Positions 1-41,000 of a stretch of 64,000 nucleotides of DNA are shown piece after piece; the stretch's first letter is position 1; every line of letters begins with the position of its first letter. The position numbers and the translations under genes are program-made. Below the pieces are notes generated by a model. That model was given only the letters and a program-made list of their open reading frames with translations, was not told the DNA's origin and did not search any database. This stretch comes from Undaria pinnatifida (lineage: Eukaryota > Sar > Phaeophyceae > Laminariales > Alariaceae): NCBI GenBank assembly GCA_012845835.1, contig JABAKD010000012.1, positions 14,911,195-14,975,194 of the forward strand, in the 5' to 3' direction.

Positions 1-320
1 ATTCATGACGAGCCGTCAAGTCCAGACAACTCACAGCCCTATTGTGTGTACGTTTCATACGAGCATCGTACCGGGGTATATGTATATATATATTTATAGG
101 TAAAAGTACCCGGGTACATACCCGGGCTAACACCCGGGTACATGGGGCATATAGTTTGTAGGTGACCCTGTGGTCGCTTTGTACGAGTGTGGAGGCGTAC
201 GCTGTACACGGCAAGTTTATGTAGTGTCCTCGGTTAGCTTTCTCGAGGCGCATGTATATTCACCAAATAAAACAAGGAGTACGGTCTCATCAACCGTCTA
301 CGACGAGCGTGCAGCACCAC

Positions 321-327
321 GACGACG

Positions 328-362
<35 letters not shown>

Positions 363-380
363 CACTCCTGCTACTACTGT
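321..380 (+). repeat. ACT triplet microsatellite
   Basis: A run of (GAC)/(ACT) triplets in EFL1 intron DNA; translated ORFs across it are repeat artefacts. Confidence 0.9.
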
Positions 381-649
381 GGTACCAGCATGCTGTGCGC
401 GTGCCGTATAGCTCCTAGCTTTTCGCTGTGGCACCTGCCCCCCCCACCCTCAACCAGCTCAACCAGCTCAACCAGCAGCCAGGGCTGGAACATGGGGGAT
501 CGATTCCAGAATCGTCGCTTTTTGTGGAGTGTTGTTCCCTTGCATGTCCCACAAGGGTTAAGTGCGAAGTAGCTAGCAGCTAGAGATTTCTTCTGCTTTT
601 ATTTCGTGTGTTTTCCGTGCATTGTGCCCCTCATAGGGTGTGCCAGGTA

Positions 650-870
650 CTCTTTTATCGTTTCATGCATTGCCGTAGTCTCAAGACCATAGCTAGTAAC
701 CCCTGGTACCCCCCTACAATGTCGGGACAGAGCACGAAGGGTTTTCTTCGACCAGACAGACATCACGGGCACGAAGCACGAATCGCCGTGAGGCATTCGG
801 CGAGTCGCAAATGAAGATGCTTCACCCAACTAAGAACCAATTGTGGGGGTGATTTCACACCCGGTTCGTG
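650..870 (+). repeat. Dispersed repeat C, divergent copy
   Basis: Shares GCCGTAGTC, GACCATAG, GGGACAGAGCACG, GCCGTGAGGCATTCGGCGAG, and CTAAGAACCA with the copies at 8493 and 14429, in the same order and orientation. Confidence 0.75.
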
Positions 871-1222
871 TTTTGGGTTTGGCGATGTAGGACAAGTGGT
901 TTCCCCAGGTCTTTAGACAAGGTGCGCATACGTTGCGGGTATTTGCGCAAACTATACCGGTATATTCGTATTGCAGAACTTCTCTTTCACTCCCTGCCAT
1001 CGGCACGCCGCACACATGCTTGTCGGCGCACCCGCCACTTCATACAACAGTATCAGTAGTACGAGTAGCCCCGCCTACTTACGGTTGGGAACCGCCCCTG
1101 ACTCACCCCTCCCCTCCCGTCTTGAAAGGAGTACGTGGTCAATGGTATGGTCAAATGACTTAAGTCAAGCAACACATGAGTATACTCCCCCCCTCCCCCT
1201 CTCTTTTATACCTGTGAAACAG

Positions 1223-30879
<29,657 letters not shown>

Positions 30880-30894
30880 TGCAGTAGTGGTCCC

Positions 30895-31072
30895 TCTATG
30901 GGGCCAGTTGAGTAGTGCCGGTTGCCCGCTATAGTGCCTGTGAAATCACATAACTTGGCACATAAGGGAAAAGCCAGTAGTGGTGGTGTTCGGTGTAGTG
31001 CCGGTTGCTGCTATAGTGCGGCATTTCCCTCTATGGTGCACATACCGGCACTTTTGAGGGACCCCTAGTTGT
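30895..31072. mobile_element. MITE-like element with GGTCCCTC termini
   Basis: Left TGGTCCCTCTATGG and right GAGGGACCCC are inverted ends, flanked on both sides by TAG, a possible 3-bp target duplication. Interior AGTGCCGG / CCGGCACT motifs recall the element at 4840. It starts 16 bp after the EFL1 stop codon. Confidence 0.65.
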
Positions 31073-34020
31073 ACGTGCTACAAGTGATACAGACGCAGTG
31101 TTATGTTGTCGGTGGTTTGTTGTGACCACGCGCCAGGAACAAGTGATAAGGCAAGGAGTATTTCTTGTTGCTGAAGTTGGTACCCTCCACGTACTATATC
31201 CGCCCAACCACAATAATTACGCGGTGGGTAATAGCATAGCAGACAATATCGATGGCGCTGCGTTCCAGTGATAAACAAGTGATCAAAACAACAAGGATCT
31301 GGTGGTGGTGTTTTTAATGCTGGTAGTCAAGAAATAAAACCTTCAGTCTGTAGTTGAGCTTGTTGTCGTCGGCTGACTGATGCAGTAAGGCTTATGTAGC
31401 CCCTACTCTACGAGAAGGTCCCAATTGACGTGGCAGCGTTTTCCCCGCTGCCAAGGGTACTTTTCTTCCGTGCGATGTGGGGCAAGGAGAGAGCCTTTCT
31501 TTGCTTTATCAGCGAAGGATGAAAGAGTGCCAGAGCGCGCTTGGCGATCTCCAACATCGACAAATCGATCTCATTAGATTTGTACCGAATTTGCCGGGGT
31601 GATGAGAATATCTTAGGATATATAGGTTATACCTTCCGTTGGGTCTTCATATCTTACATGTATGACGATCATTCCACGTGTCTTTCCCTACACCTGTCCT
31701 CCACATTATTATACTTGACTTGTTTCATGAAAAATGTTGCAGTTCTTGTATGTTTTTCGCTTATTATTTAGACTAATATTTATTTATTGAAGAAAATGTC
31801 GTTTGGTTGTATCTTTCGAATGCTCATTATTATTATCTGCGAAGTGTTTATTGCGGGTGATCAAGAAATTAAACCTCAGTTACTGTATTTGAGTTTTTCG
31901 TCGTCGGCTGACTGATGTAATATTGCTTTATACTTCCATAAAAAATGTTGCGGTTCTTGTATTTTTTGCTTATCTATTGCTTCGAAGTATATATTTATTT
32001 CTTGAAAAAAAGCCGTTTGGTTGTCTTGTATCTTTCCAATTTTCAAGTTGTTATTATCTTTGCGACATATATATATATATGTCATCTCCCACAGCCCGGC
32101 ACGAGCATACATGAGACCGTACCAGTAGCAATTCCCATCCGCGCCAAGGCCGGTATATCCGGGGTATATCGACGCGATCGACAGATGACTCGTTTGCAAT
32201 GCGGCGGGTTAGGGGCGAAAGACGGCTGCCAATCGAATAAAGCGGTTTTTGCTTCCTATGGATGGGATTGCCAGTCTCGGGTGCACCGTTGCCGAAGCTA
32301 GACGTACGAATTGGGAGGACGGTGGTAGGTCTCGAGGGTCGTTGGGTGGTGGTACGGGAATATTTTCCGGCGTTTGTCGGGCCTCGGAACCATTGTCCCA
32401 GGTAAGTCATGAAGGAGGAGCCCCGGCGCTTGTCGGCCTCGGAACCAATGTCCATGGCTGGTCATCACCGATACTTGGTCGAAGCCGGGTGAGCTCCATC
32501 ATAGGGTTGTATATCTTGCAATCAGGCATTTCCCCCTCATATATTATTACGAGGTGTGGGGGCGTCTATAACCTCATTTTCGTTTGTTTCGAATAGCCGC
32601 ATCTTCGATCCCTTTTCCAATTCTGGATGTTTTGTTGATGACATCCTTTGGTTGCCAGGTGATCTGCATCTACGACTATTCAGGGTGGTCTAATGCAGTG
32701 GAGTGTCCTCCGTAGAAGGATAGTTTATAGATCCGACGTGAAACCATGTCATGGTTGAGGTGAAACCACGTGATATAAGATGTCACACTCACGTCAAGGC
32801 CATCATAGATGGGCGATAATGTAGGTGACGATGATGGGACAAGCAGGACGCCCCTCATCTCACTACCCTGCTATACCCTGCCCGACCCTGCTCTACTCTG
32901 TCTTGTCTTGCTTGGCCTGTCTTTCAGAGTTCGATGTAGAGGATATATATAATGTACCAAGAATAAGCTTTGAGTCTATCCAGCGAGCCATGAAGAGAGA
33001 TCAACCAAAGACACCGGGACCCATGAGGAGCACGCTTCCCAACACCGACCAACCACGCATCCTCCACTCGGAGTACCCCCCACCATTCCGATGATCTTAT
33101 ATTAATAATAGCTCTCGCGATGGTCGTACTGTTTCTGTTGTATATGCGGCGCGATTTTCATGTGTGGTTCGTTACGCACGCACGTGGGTGGTAACGCGCC
33201 CTCCGGACTGTTATTATGTAGTTAAGAAGGGGAGCACAAACAATATATAAAATAAATAGCTTTCGGAAGAAGATCTCGTCGAAATAATTCCATTCATATC
33301 ATACATGCGTGCGTCTCGCTCGTTGTTTGCACTTTTTCTTCTTCTACCGCGGTCGTCGGGAAAATCGGCGTTGTGAAATTCGTACCAAGAAGGGTATGAA
33401 CTACCTGGTACACACTATGCCGTACACGGCACGAGTACTCGAACGCGACGAGCGATGAGTCATACCTCAAACAAAAAATAAAGCACCGTCAGACAGGCAG
33501 GCAGAAATCAGGTTGCCGACGAAGCACGGATAGAGAGCTCGCCGTACACTTAGTTTTCATCATGTTGTGCCGTAGCGTGGAGACACGACTGCCAAGAAGA
33601 CCTCTCTCGCTGAATATGATACGACGCACGACGAGCTCTCTTCGTCTCAATCATTGAACTACTCGACTATCCGAGTTTAGACGAACAAGAGGAAGCGCGC
33701 GATTATGTCATCACGATTACCGTTTGCAATTTTCAAGCAGTGTAGGTGGAGCGAGACCAGCAAAAAAAGCTCATTATCATGGCCGGTTGGAGTGTTGGAG
33801 TGTCGGAGTCGACATCGTTTTAATTCGTAAGGCTTCCGTTGTTTAGTTTTAACCCCGTCATGTCTGTGGGTACTTGAATGTGAATCAGGCCGTAACGCGT
33901 ATCATGAAACGTATACCAGTTACCAGCGGTACCCAGTAGTATTGTGCATCGGTTACCGACTGCGTCAAGCACACTGATCGCGACATCGCGACATCGCGCC
34001 TGGTACACCACCTGGTATCA

Positions 34021-34152
34021 GTAGTAGTAGTAGTAGTAGTGGTAGTGGTAGTAGTAGTGGTAGTAGTAGTAGTAGTGGTAGTAGTAGTAGTAGTAACAGT
34101 AGTAGTAGTAGTAGTAGTAGGACTAGTAGTAGTATTAATAGTAGTAGTAGTA

Positions 34153-34203
<51 letters not shown>

Positions 34204-34257
34204 GACTAGTAGTAGTATTAATAGTAGTAGTAGAGTAGTAGTAGTAGTAGTAGTACT
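34021..34257. repeat. AGT triplet microsatellite
   Basis: About 235 bp of AGT units with scattered GGT, AAC and ATTAAT interruptions; an internal duplication (GGACTAGTAGTAGTATTAAT) appears twice. Confidence 0.95.
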
Positions 34258-34882
34258 CTAGACCTAGTAGTTTTTCGTCGTTTTTTTTTTGTTTTTCATC
34301 GCACTTTTCATTTTAAACTTTTTGCGCGAGATGCGTTATTTTATAGCTAATTTTCAAGGACGTCAGCCGTGAGTTATATGCGGTCCGTTACGCGTGTGAG
34401 CGTGGAAAGGTTGATATGATCGTAGTGTGAAACGTGCACCAGTTACGAGTTACGAGTACTCGTATTAGACTATAGTGTGCACGTACTCGTACGTAGTGGT
34501 CTTTTTTTTTTTTTTTTTTTTTATCCTCCGGCGGATGGGGAAAAGTAAAGCTTTACCTCACCACACTTCCACGCATGGTATTTTCATACGCGTCGTGTGT
34601 CGATTTAACTCAGCTGCTTTCGCAGAAGTGGTCACCGAATACTCGGAGCACGCTATTATTAATAATAACAATAATAAAGACTAGTCTAGACATGACGAAG
34701 TTTTTTGCTCGTTTGTCGTTGCTGAAACCGTTATAAAACGGCCTTTTTCTCTCAATAATAACGCTTTTTGCCACTATGGAACTCCAAAAGCGGTTTGCTT
34801 TTTCCATTTTGGCTCGATTGCACAGCTCGTAGGACTTTCCGAGGGCCCGCCCTGAGTGAAACTCGTACTCGACGCAGCTGCC

Positions 34883-35050
34883 ATGGCTATGGGATTGGTC
34901 GAATCTGAGAGAATGGAGCCGAGAACGATGGAATCTATGGACGAAATGGGGGAACACATGCTCGCCGGGCTTCGAGCGGAGCTGCAGAGCGCGGAGGTTC
35001 AGTTGAGCCATTGGGTTGCGGAGAGGGAGCAGCGACTGGGCGACCTTCAG
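34883..35050 (+). CDS. SPC25: SPC25 exon 1
   Basis: 56 codons from ATG at 34883 to GACCTTCAG/GTGTGC. Met- and Glu-rich start, then an amphipathic helix (LRAELQSAEVQLSHWVAERE). The in-frame GTG at 34856 is not needed as a start. Confidence 0.8.
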
Positions 35051-38000
35051 GTGTGCTATGCTCTTCCAAAGGAGTCTCCCATAGTACTGGCTTGCCTTGT
35101 AGTTCAGCATCTTTGCTAGGAACCCTTGTGGGTGGGGGAGGGGTGGGAGTTCTTGTTCGCGTGTGCTGGATGGGCAGACAACTTGGACAATCAGCAACAA
35201 CCAACAAGGCAGCAGCCGACAACGGATTTTTGAATTTGAGGATTTTATCGCGAAGTCACACGGCGATACGCGACACCAATATAGACGTAAAAATAAGGAC
35301 CACCTTATGTTCGTGAAAATATTCACACAGTCATTATATTTAAATCCACAATGGTACGTGCGAGTGCTGCCTGCTGCCTGCTGCTGTACGGATAATCGCT
35401 TGCCCCTTCAGAAGCGGTCAAGCGAAGGGAAGGGGCGAAGGGGCAAGCTGCACTACTGCTGTGTTGCTGTAGGACAGTACAAGGCAAGGCTTCGCCGACC
35501 GCCGGTGGCCGACTTGCGTAATGCCAAAAATGTTACCTGGTAGCGGTTAGCAGGGTCGTGGTGAGAGATGGACGCATCCCAAGAGATGTTGAGGCTGTTC
35601 CCGCTGCACACTGCCACAACATGAGAGTGCTGACGGTACCCGCTTGCCCGCTCAAGAGAGAGCGACCAGGCGAAGAGACGAAAGAGCAAACTGTGCTGTT
35701 GCTATGCTACTGCTATAGGACAACATATGCCCACTTGACACTGCACGCAGTATTGCGCCGTGCGCGCAGATTGATTGATCTGGAAGGAATGCCGTATTTC
35801 CCATCTGTTCTGGGGAATGTTTGTGGTACATGAGCAGGACTGCTGTAAGCTGCAACGGTAACCCGATACTGTAACTGCTTGCCATGTAGTTTAACTAGAT
35901 TTTTAAAACAAAATATATCAACAGCAGTCAGGGGAAGCGAAGGGGCAAAGTGGCAAGCTGTACCACTGCTGTAGGACACTGCAAGGGAAGCTTCACCGGC
36001 GGCCTGGGCAGCCGCCGGTCGGTCACTCGCTTGATGCCTAAAGTGTTATAACCAGGTTATAACAAGCATGGTTAGGGGTCACACGTAACCCCGAGACTGG
36101 TTGAGAGTGCTCTGAATACTGCTGTCCACGGAGAATGAGAGCACAAGCTCGCAATCGAGCGGCTTGGCGAAGAGGCGGAGGAGTAAAGCTGTACTACTGC
36201 TGAGCTGCTGCTGTAGAACAGCACCCACCCACTCGACACTGTCCGAAGTACTGTAGTATTAATAGGATAGTCTGGTAGGGCACCGTGCGCGCAGTTTGGT
36301 TGGCCTGGAAGGAATCCTAAGTTTCCCATCCCTTTTGGAGCATGTTAATGTTTACCTGGTACCGTATACGACGATGTACTTGTATATCACATCCCCAGTG
36401 ACGACGTTTTGGGCTCTTCAACGTGTACCAGGTATCACCCGGTTTGGTGTGGTGTGCTTCAGGGGTGTGATACACAACGTACCGCAGTGTCAAATTTCGG
36501 TGGCCGTTACGGATTCTATAAAACGCACCACCGAGCGAAGTGGTACAGCTGCATGTTATATTCCATATTAATAGTACAAGGTTCCCCTTCGGGATCGTGT
36601 AACGTGAAATCCCGGGGGCGTCGCAAGGCGAAAAGGGAGACACCGGTAACACACGTATAGTCTACATTTTTCCACCTATGATGGTGTTACGCGTACTCAC
36701 ATAGATAAACTCCACTGCTCTTCTTAGAGGAAGCGCGTGGCATGAGCTAGTGCATTGCTCCACAAAGAAAGAGTAGTAGTAGTAGTAGTCATCAGCGGGA
36801 AGAGTGATAGCGGTGGCTGCACGTTGTACTGATGATGTACGCGCAATCGAATTATTGGTGGTCAGGGGATGCTGTGTATACCGTACGTGGAATAGTGCTC
36901 GTTGCTCTATAGTACGTCACATGTGTTTGCGCTTGGTGGTAATGGATAGGGTTGACCAGCCAATGTCAGTCGCTCTTGGATGTTGTACAATGATGAATTG
37001 GTTGGCGGCAACAATTTCGGTATGTGTGGCGTACGTGGTAGGATTTTCCATGATCTGGAGGTAGTGTTCAACGCTTTGGTACTGCTGTGTTTGAGGGGAA
37101 CCGAAGCCTTGATTTATGTAGTCCTCCTTTATCCCCGTAGAAAGTAGAGCTATTAGTAGATCGATAGTGTTCCCGCCTGAACCCGCCTCTACTTGATGCA
37201 TGTGGTCAGAAATGTATACCAGGTATGTGTGCATGATATGCGTGGACGATAGTAGCAACAGACCTAGAACCGATCCACCAAGTCAATCAGATGGCGTCCT
37301 GGGCGCGTGGCGAACGCTGAAATAGAAATGTACCCGATTTTGGCCACAGCAGCACCGTGTATATACCTGAGTTTGGCTAAATCGCTAATTAAAGAGTAAT
37401 ATCCTTGAACCCTACCCATGATTCCACTCTGCCCAATGAAAAATACTGCCTGGTCGAGACTCGCGTGCATGCTGCGCTCGCGATGCCTGCCACCTCCGCC
37501 GCGCTCGGCGCCATCTTCCACACTTTCCCCGCTCTTTGTCCCTGTGAGCCCCGTCTCCCGCGCGGAGAGATGCAAGCTGGCCCTGTGGCGCTTGTTCCAA
37601 TACTCGGCTACTCCCGGCCTCTACCTCCCATCCTCCTGCTGGCATCCGCTCTGTCCGAAAATATAATACCGAGATATGTCTTCTTGTTCAAGTAAAAACG
37701 ATCCTTACATTCGAACACGTCTAGTTACACCGCAAGAGAAAAATAAACACACCAGGTCAACCACGTCCACAGACGCTTTCGCTCCTGCCTCGATGAGCGG
37801 CCGCCCGCGCGGCGGAAGAGCGCAGGCCGGTTTATTCTTGTCTGCACCCATTCCCACGCATCCATGTCGAGATCCGGGGCCGAAACGGCCCAGGGCGGCG
37901 CGCCCTCAAACCCCACACTAATCCGATCCACATGTGTACGGCTGCTACTAGTCTGTATGTTTCTGCTCCTGCTGACTGTCGTGCTGCAGCTGCTACTGAG

Positions 38001-41000
38001 GTTAACTTAGTCCGGGCGGTTGCTGCTGCTGCTGTGCTGCTGCTGAGGTTAGTTGAGTGGCGGGCCATTTTTCTACGAATATAACAACAAAAAACAAAAA
38101 ATTGCAATAGGTATCAAAATATTTAAATCCGAAAAACAATTTGGGGTGTTCCAAGTGACCTGCTCATCTCAGGGAGGCGGAACGCAATCCCTTGCCAAAT
38201 AGAGCTAGCTAAGTGACGTCTAATGCGCCGAGCGCCGCCACGGAGCTCGGCCGAGATCCAGACATGCTTCATAATGTACCGATGACAGTCTAGCTTGCCC
38301 CACGGCCGAAAGTGCGAGAAGAAACGCTCGGCCGCCGGAGAACAGCGAGCCAAAAAAAAAACGAAGATAATATTTTACGTATACATGTTAGGGGTTGCGA
38401 CAACGTTATTGGTTGCGAAAGAGTTTTGCTAAGAGTACGACACTCTAAGCACGCTGCGGAGCCGCGCGAATGCCGCCGCCGACCTTGAGGCCCCGAAAGG
38501 GTGACAGTTAGTGTTAGGTCTGGGATCGGCTTGGTCTCGGCCCACGCGCGAGGTTGACATTGACCGCGAATGACCGACAGGACGGTTGTTGCCTGCCCGT
38601 TGTGCTTTTAGGGGGAGCCAGCTCTTGGGGGGTTTCATACCGATTACGAGGCATTACACCGCAGGGGGGGAAAGGGTATACAGCGTACCCGGGTGATAAA
38701 TCCGGTGATTTGTTATGAGATTTAAAATACGATACCACCCGGGTGTTGTAGTCCAGGGGTGTGATACACAACGTCCCGGGTGATATTCACCGTCGTATGC
38801 GGTATGTTTGTGATGCCACCGTACGTCTACGGTGGTCTGCAGCAGTACCGCATCGGCCTGGGGAATGTGGTGCAGTAGGGGTCCCACGTCCCGCGTACGT
38901 GCGGTATGTTTGAGTGTGGGGGCCCACCTGAGTGCGATGAAAATGTCTCGTCACGAGTTTTTACCCCCACATCACCGCATCACTACGGACAGAACAGCAG
39001 CAATACCAGCACACAGGACAGCAGGTGGTCAGTTGGCCGTAATCCCACCGCATGAGCAGTACCACCACGTAAGAGGCACAGCAGCTCCCATGCCCGAAGA
39101 GTTTTTGTTGTAATGATCTAATGACATGATCGAGCGATCGAGCGATCTGGTTGGCTTATGGTCGGGAAGTTCGGTAAATGAAACACGAGTTTTGTACGAA
39201 AATATTTTGTAAGGATAGACAACGGCTGTGGTTGGCGGTGATTGCACCGTGCCGGGCGCTGCGATTGCGCCGCTGCTGTGAGACTTGCTGAGAGGTGGCG
39301 CACGTACACGGCGCACACGAAAGAGATAAGATACCGCGCGCAGACGCTAAGACAATCGACGCCTCAGCCGGCGGCCCAACACTATGCTGATGTTTTTTTT
39401 TTTTTTTTTTTTTTTTTAGCACACTTTCACTTTCCAGCTTCTGGACAAGCCGTGGTCACAGGTGTCATCCCTTCTCCTCCCCGGTTCTTGCCTTCAATTT
39501 TTATCGCGCAGAGGGTTCAGCAATCCCACTGCTCGTCGATTGTTCATCGAATGTTGCTAACTCACGCTCTCGCGCTTTCCGCAAGTCAATTTGTCCACAA
39601 GAAAAAGTCCCAACGAATTTATACGAGTATGCGCTCGGCGGGGCTCGAACTCACGAAACTAACCAATACCAGGCTCGAGGATAAGCTGATGTAGTGCATC
39701 CCCGCTGTAGTATGGCTATTTGCGTTTTTCGGTTTGTGTGGTCTATCTATCCGTGTGAGGATGTGGGTAGAAAATCCTTGGCCATCTTGGCGCTCTACGA
39801 GAAGCAAAAGTTTGCTGTGCGTGTCTGCGTGTGCCTGCGCCTCAGCAGCCACAACCCCACCACCACCACCAACAGCGCCACCACCACCAGACTGCAACAC
39901 CAGCAAGCAGCAGATTCATTTCCGTAGTCTCGGATCCGCGAGCCTGCCCGCGGCAGCGGATATACCTCAGTAGGCGGAGTTCCTTCGAAGCCACAAAGCA
40001 GCAAGCAAGAGCCCGAGTACGTACGTGAAAAACCCGAAACGCAGTTAAAAGTCAAGCTCAGATATCGAACCTTTGTCTGCTCTTCGTACGAGAGGCACAG
40101 GTTATGTTTGCGTGGGTGTATACCCACATCACAGAAACACCACCACCACCACCACCAGACTACAGCACCAGCAAGCATCATATTATTTTCTGTGGTCCCG
40201 GGCCTTTGCACCTGCTGCCGCAGCGAGTAAACCCCTGTAGACCGTGTTACTTGGAAGTCACACAGCAGCAGCAGTTCGAGTACGTACAGCGTGAAAAACT
40301 CAAAACCCGGTGTAAAAGCAACCATATCGGACTACCCCCCGGGAAAAAATTCCGTTAATTTTAATGCCTAAAAAGGTGCTCCCCAGGCTCAAGATCGGAG
40401 CCACGCAAGATGCCATGGACGGCAGGGGAGCTGAGCCTGATTCAGAATCGCACGCCAAAGGCCCCCGGCGGCCACAAATGTCGTGGAGGATGTGGCGGTC
40501 GCCTTCACGGCATTGGTGAACTGGAGGGTCCAGATAGTGATACTCCATTCCACCGCTCTTATCCCGCTTGCTTACCGGTACTACTGCTGTGCCTAAATTG
40601 CTCTCGTCCCCGATGATGCGCCCCCGTGCTGATTCAGGGTAGGTAGCGATCTTCTATTTACACATATGTCCCAGTTTAGTGCTGTACCGCACTAAACTGG
40701 AGCCCAATTGTTGCGGTACCGCACTTCAGCGAGATTAGTGAGGGATCCACCTTAATGCGGATATGGTCGTCTGCTGACCCACCGCACTAAAGTGGGACCC
40801 CCACTGTATTGCTGTACGAGTACCGGTACGCCAGTACGCTGATATCAGACCACAACAGTACCACGGAAGCGCACCTAACGCGACAAACACTCTCCTGGCA
40901 TGTGATATCGTGATATGTTGGTTTGTATGGTATATACTAGCCACCATCAATAGCCGACTTAGTCGCGTGCATACATCACCAACGATATACCGTTAAATTG

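Larger units (their letters stand above)
1..1222 (+). other. EFL1 intron sequence left of the first window exon
   Basis: No coding block recognised; the GKTT P-loop segment expected before switch I is absent. It holds an ACT triplet microsatellite (about 321-380), a CCGGGTACAT-rich palindromic stretch near 108-142, and a divergent copy of dispersed repeat C (about 650-870). Confidence 0.6.
30880..34882. other. EFL1-SPC25 intergenic region
   Basis: No gene recognised. It holds the MITE-like element at 30895 and two pairs of local duplicates: 31323-31394 with 31858-31931 (CAAGAAAT.AAACC..CAGT...TCGTCGGCTGACTGATG), and 31730-31850 with 31940-32070 (AAAAATGTTGC.GTTCTTGTA). An ORF at 32249-32596 has no recognisable family. 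The AGT microsatellite and a T-run (34503-34522) precede SPC25. The SPC25 promoter must lie here, but no clear element stands out. Confidence 0.6.

Noticed and set aside
37264-37695. Overlapping ORFs on both strands with biased GC content
   Set aside because: No recognisable domain on either strand; part overlaps dispersed repeat I.
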